From Cyclobacterium amurskyense (GTDB lineage: Bacteria; Bacteroidota; Bacteroidia; Cytophagales; Cyclobacteriaceae), in contig NZ_CP012040.1 of assembly GCF_001050135.1 (NCBI RefSeq), positions 4,977,001-5,041,000 on the forward strand: 64,000 bases of DNA. Direction: 5' to 3'. A program made the position numbers and the translations under genes. Positions within the stretch are counted from its first letter, which is position 1, and the number at the start of each line of letters is the position of its first letter. Shown here piece by piece: positions 62,333 to 64,000 of this stretch. The notes under the pieces were generated by a model. That model was given only the letters and a program-made list of their open reading frames with translations, was not told the origin of the DNA and made no database searches.

Positions 62333-63451
62333 ATGTCAAATACTTCTAAAAGTGCTGTAGCCAAAGGGGACGGGACTTTTATTATTTCCCAGGTCAACCT
62401 TTCTGATCCTCAAGAAGACGAAGTCTTAATCAAAATGAAAGCTGCAGGACTTTGCCATACAGATTATGATTCACTCAATTGGGGAAAGCCTCTTGTAATG
62501 GGCCATGAAGGGGCGGGAATCGTAGAAAAAATTGGATCAGCCATAAAGGAGCTCAAAGTAGGGGATCAGGTGATTCTTAATTGGGCAACCCCTTGCATGC
62601 ATTGTTTTCAGTGTCAGGAGGGGAATCAGCACATTTGTGAGAACAATTCACCTGTTGTAGCCGGAGCAAATGGACATACTCCCGGTCATGCAAACCTAGA
62701 GAGTAGCCAATGGAACGGAAAAAGCATTGAGCGTTCATTTAACCTAGGTACCCTAAGTGAGTATGCACTTGTGAAAGAGGCCGCAGTGGTGAAAGTGGAT
62801 GAACCTGGACTTAATTTTTCGGCAGCAAGCATAGTGAGTTGCGGTGTGATGACAGGTTTTGGCTCTGTTGTAAATGCGGCAAAGGTGGAAGCAGGAAGCT
62901 CAGCTGTTGTTTTAGGTTGCGGAGGAGTTGGCCTGAATGTGATCAACGCCTGTAAAATTTCAGGAGCAGCGAAAATTATCGCAGTAGATGTCAACGCTAC
63001 AAAGCTGGAATTGGCAAGAAAATTTGGAGCAACGGATACGATTCTTGCGGACAAGTCGGACATAGGTTTGTTGTTGGCTGCTAAAGAAGTAAAGGAATTA
63101 TTAGGAGGCCGAGGCTCAGATTATGCTTTTGAGTGTACAGCCATACCTGCCTTGGGTGCCGCACCTTTGGCCATGGTTAGGAATGCTGGAACAGCGGTTC
63201 AGGTGAGTGGTATAGAAGAAGAAATAAGCATAGACATGAGGCTATTTGAATGGGATAAAGTCTATATCAACCCTCTTTATGGCAAATGTAGGCCACAAAT
63301 TGATTTTCCAAAAATCATGAAACTTTACAATAAGGGTGAATTGATGCTGGATCAGATGATCACCCGGGAATATGCGCTGGAGGATTTACAACAAGCATTT
63401 GATGACATGCTAGCAGGAAAGAATGCAAAAGGAGTCATCGTTTTTAAGTAA
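62333..63451 (+). CDS. Zinc alcohol dehydrogenase, class III-like MDR
   Basis: The 372-residue protein has both zinc sites: catalytic GLCHTDYDS with GHEGAG, and the structural lobe CMHCFQCQEGNQHIC with four cysteines. The Rossmann motif is GCGGVGLNVINAC. The length and a long loop before SEYALVKEA fit the class III/long-chain MDR group. It oxidises an alcohol or hydroxy compound with NAD, and the true substrate (possibly a sugar-derived alcohol or aldehyde) is unknown. It is 108 nt behind GH117 and 14 nt before the esterase gene, so these three could be co-transcribed. Confidence 0.9.
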   Translation: MSNTSKSAVAKGDGTFIISQVNLSDPQEDEVLIKMKAAGLCHTDYDSLNWGKPLVMGHEGAGIVEKIGSAIKELKVGDQVILNWATPCMHCFQCQEGNQHICENNSPVVAGANGHTPGHANLESSQWNGKSIERSFNLGTLSEYALVKEAAVVKVDEPGLNFSAASIVSCGVMTGFGSVVNAAKVEAGSSAVVLGCGGVGLNVINACKISGAAKIIAVDVNATKLELARKFGATDTILADKSDIGLLLAAKEVKELLGGRGSDYAFECTAIPALGAAPLAMVRNAGTAVQVSGIEEEISIDMRLFEWDKVYINPLYGKCRPQIDFPKIMKLYNKGELMLDQMITREYALEDLQQAFDDMLAGKNAKGVIVFK

Positions 63452-63465
63452 AATTAGCTTATCCT

Positions 63466-64000
63466 ATGAGTAGTTTCAGAACCAGTGAATTGTCTGACAA
63501 CACTTTTGGAATGGACGGTTTGCGCTTTCTCACTGTCAAAACGCCAAACCTTAAAGGGAGGGGAGACATTTGTCTATTTATACCTGATGGAACGGATGCA
63601 CTTGCCGATCTGCCCATTTATATTTTGCTCCACGGTGTATACGGGAGCTCCTGGGTTTGGGCATTGAAAGGTGGCGCTCACCATACAGCCAAAAGGATGA
63701 TGGATTCCGGTGAAATCCGGCCAGCCATTCTTGCCATGCCTTCCGATGGGCTATGGGGAGATGGCTCTGGTTATTTGAGGCATAAGAACAGGGATTTTGG
63801 TCAATGGATCGTCTCTGATGTGCCAAAAGCTGTCTATGAGAATATTCCCTCTGCAAGCGAGAAATCTCCACTTGGAATAGCCGGCCTATCTATGGGAGGA
63901 TATGGTGCTTTAAGATTGGGTACCGAATTTTCGGAAGTTTTCAAAGCCATATCTGCACACAGTGCCATCACTAAATTTACCGAAATGGAGGGGTTTGTAG
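63466..64000 (+). CDS. Alpha/beta-hydrolase esterase (3' cut by window)
   Basis: The frame begins at ATG 63466 (MSSFRTSELSDNTFGMDGLR) and runs open to the window end, giving the first 178 residues. It has the esterase-D-like features: oxyanion region ILLHGVYGSSWVW, a conserved FGQWIVSDVP segment and the nucleophile elbow GLSMGGYGALR (Ser near residue 153). Enzymes of this family hydrolyse acyl esters (feruloyl or acetyl esterases, S-formylglutathione hydrolase). No signal peptide is evident, so the product is probably cytoplasmic. It starts 14 nt after the alcohol dehydrogenase and is probably co-transcribed. The catalytic Asp and His lie outside the window. Confidence 0.83.
   Translation, partial: MSSFRTSELSDNTFGMDGLRFLTVKTPNLKGRGDICLFIPDGTDALADLPIYILLHGVYGSSWVWALKGGAHHTAKRMMDSGEIRPAILAMPSDGLWGDGSGYLRHKNRDFGQWIVSDVPKAVYENIPSASEKSPLGIAGLSMGGYGALRLGTEFSEVFKAISAHSAITKFTEMEGFV

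Noticed and set aside
1..64000. Antiviral defence or toxin-antitoxin system
   Set aside because: No restriction, CBASS, retron, BREX or Abi components were recognised; the MORN/YwqK-like label of the 24777-26066 product alone is not evidence of a toxin-antitoxin pair.

Overview
The window comes from a low-GC member of the Bacteroidota, most likely a marine Cytophagales of the Cyclobacteriaceae type. The evidence is a giant secreted protein with a type IX secretion (T9SS) C-terminal sorting domain, many SPII lipoproteins, two membrane-associated dehydrogenases with PVC-type heme domains, DUF4221-type lipoproteins, a GH117 enzyme typical of red-algal galactan degraders, a sulfatase, and promoter-like sites of the Bacteroidetes TTG/TAnnTTTG type. 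No tRNA, rRNA, CRISPR array, phage or conjugative module was recognised, and no SusC/SusD pair is present.

Layout. 0-3.7 kb: the 3' end of a GH109-like oxidoreductase, an ABC-F ATPase and a Bcr/CflA drug exporter. 3.9-12.1 kb: one 2705-residue T9SS-secreted protein with propeller, malectin, Kelch and PKD modules. 12.1-14.6 kb: a 218-bp inverted-repeat element and two unknown or secreted genes. 14.7-24.1 kb: an accessory zone of small solitary genes (lipoproteins, a small membrane protein, a broken dihydrofolate-reductase-like gene), each followed by a related non-coding repeat. A six-gene set (Crp/Fnr regulator, cyclase, DUF606 transporter, acetyltransferase, nitroreductase, DUF4386) sits inside this zone. 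24.2-29.0 kb: a MORN-type protein followed by a 21-bp tandem array, then a vWA protein and its partner. 29.1-33.9 kb: a 1196-residue PVC-type heme dehydrogenase translated right behind an SGNH hydrolase. 34-38.7 kb: a lipoprotein, acyl-CoA thioesterase, exported methyltransferase and small secreted proteins. 38.8-41.1 kb: a KDG kinase / YhcH / KDPG aldolase operon. 41.4-47.8 kb: housekeeping and redox genes (deacetylase, DUF1456, two SDRs, Fur-family regulator, PPOX flavoprotein, phosphoesterase). 48.4-54.8 kb: a second PVC-type heme dehydrogenase, an amidohydrolase, a fatty acid hydroxylase-family protein and a zinc alcohol dehydrogenase. 55.7-64 kb: a KduD-like SDR, a DUF4221 lipoprotein, a sulfatase whose lipoprotein signal lies in another frame, GH117, a zinc alcohol dehydrogenase and an esterase cut by the window end.

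Working together. GH117, the sulfatase, the KduD-like SDR, KDG kinase and KDPG aldolase could form parts of a route from red-algal galactan (3,6-anhydro-L-galactose) or from uronates to pyruvate and glyceraldehyde 3-phosphate. This is inference from family knowledge and is not proven by linkage.

The least explained content is non-coding. It comprises a 218-bp family with terminal inverted repeats in three copies, a multi-hairpin family in at least four good copies, the gene-plus-repeat units of the 14.7-24.1 kb zone, and a 21-bp tandem array that starts at a stop codon.
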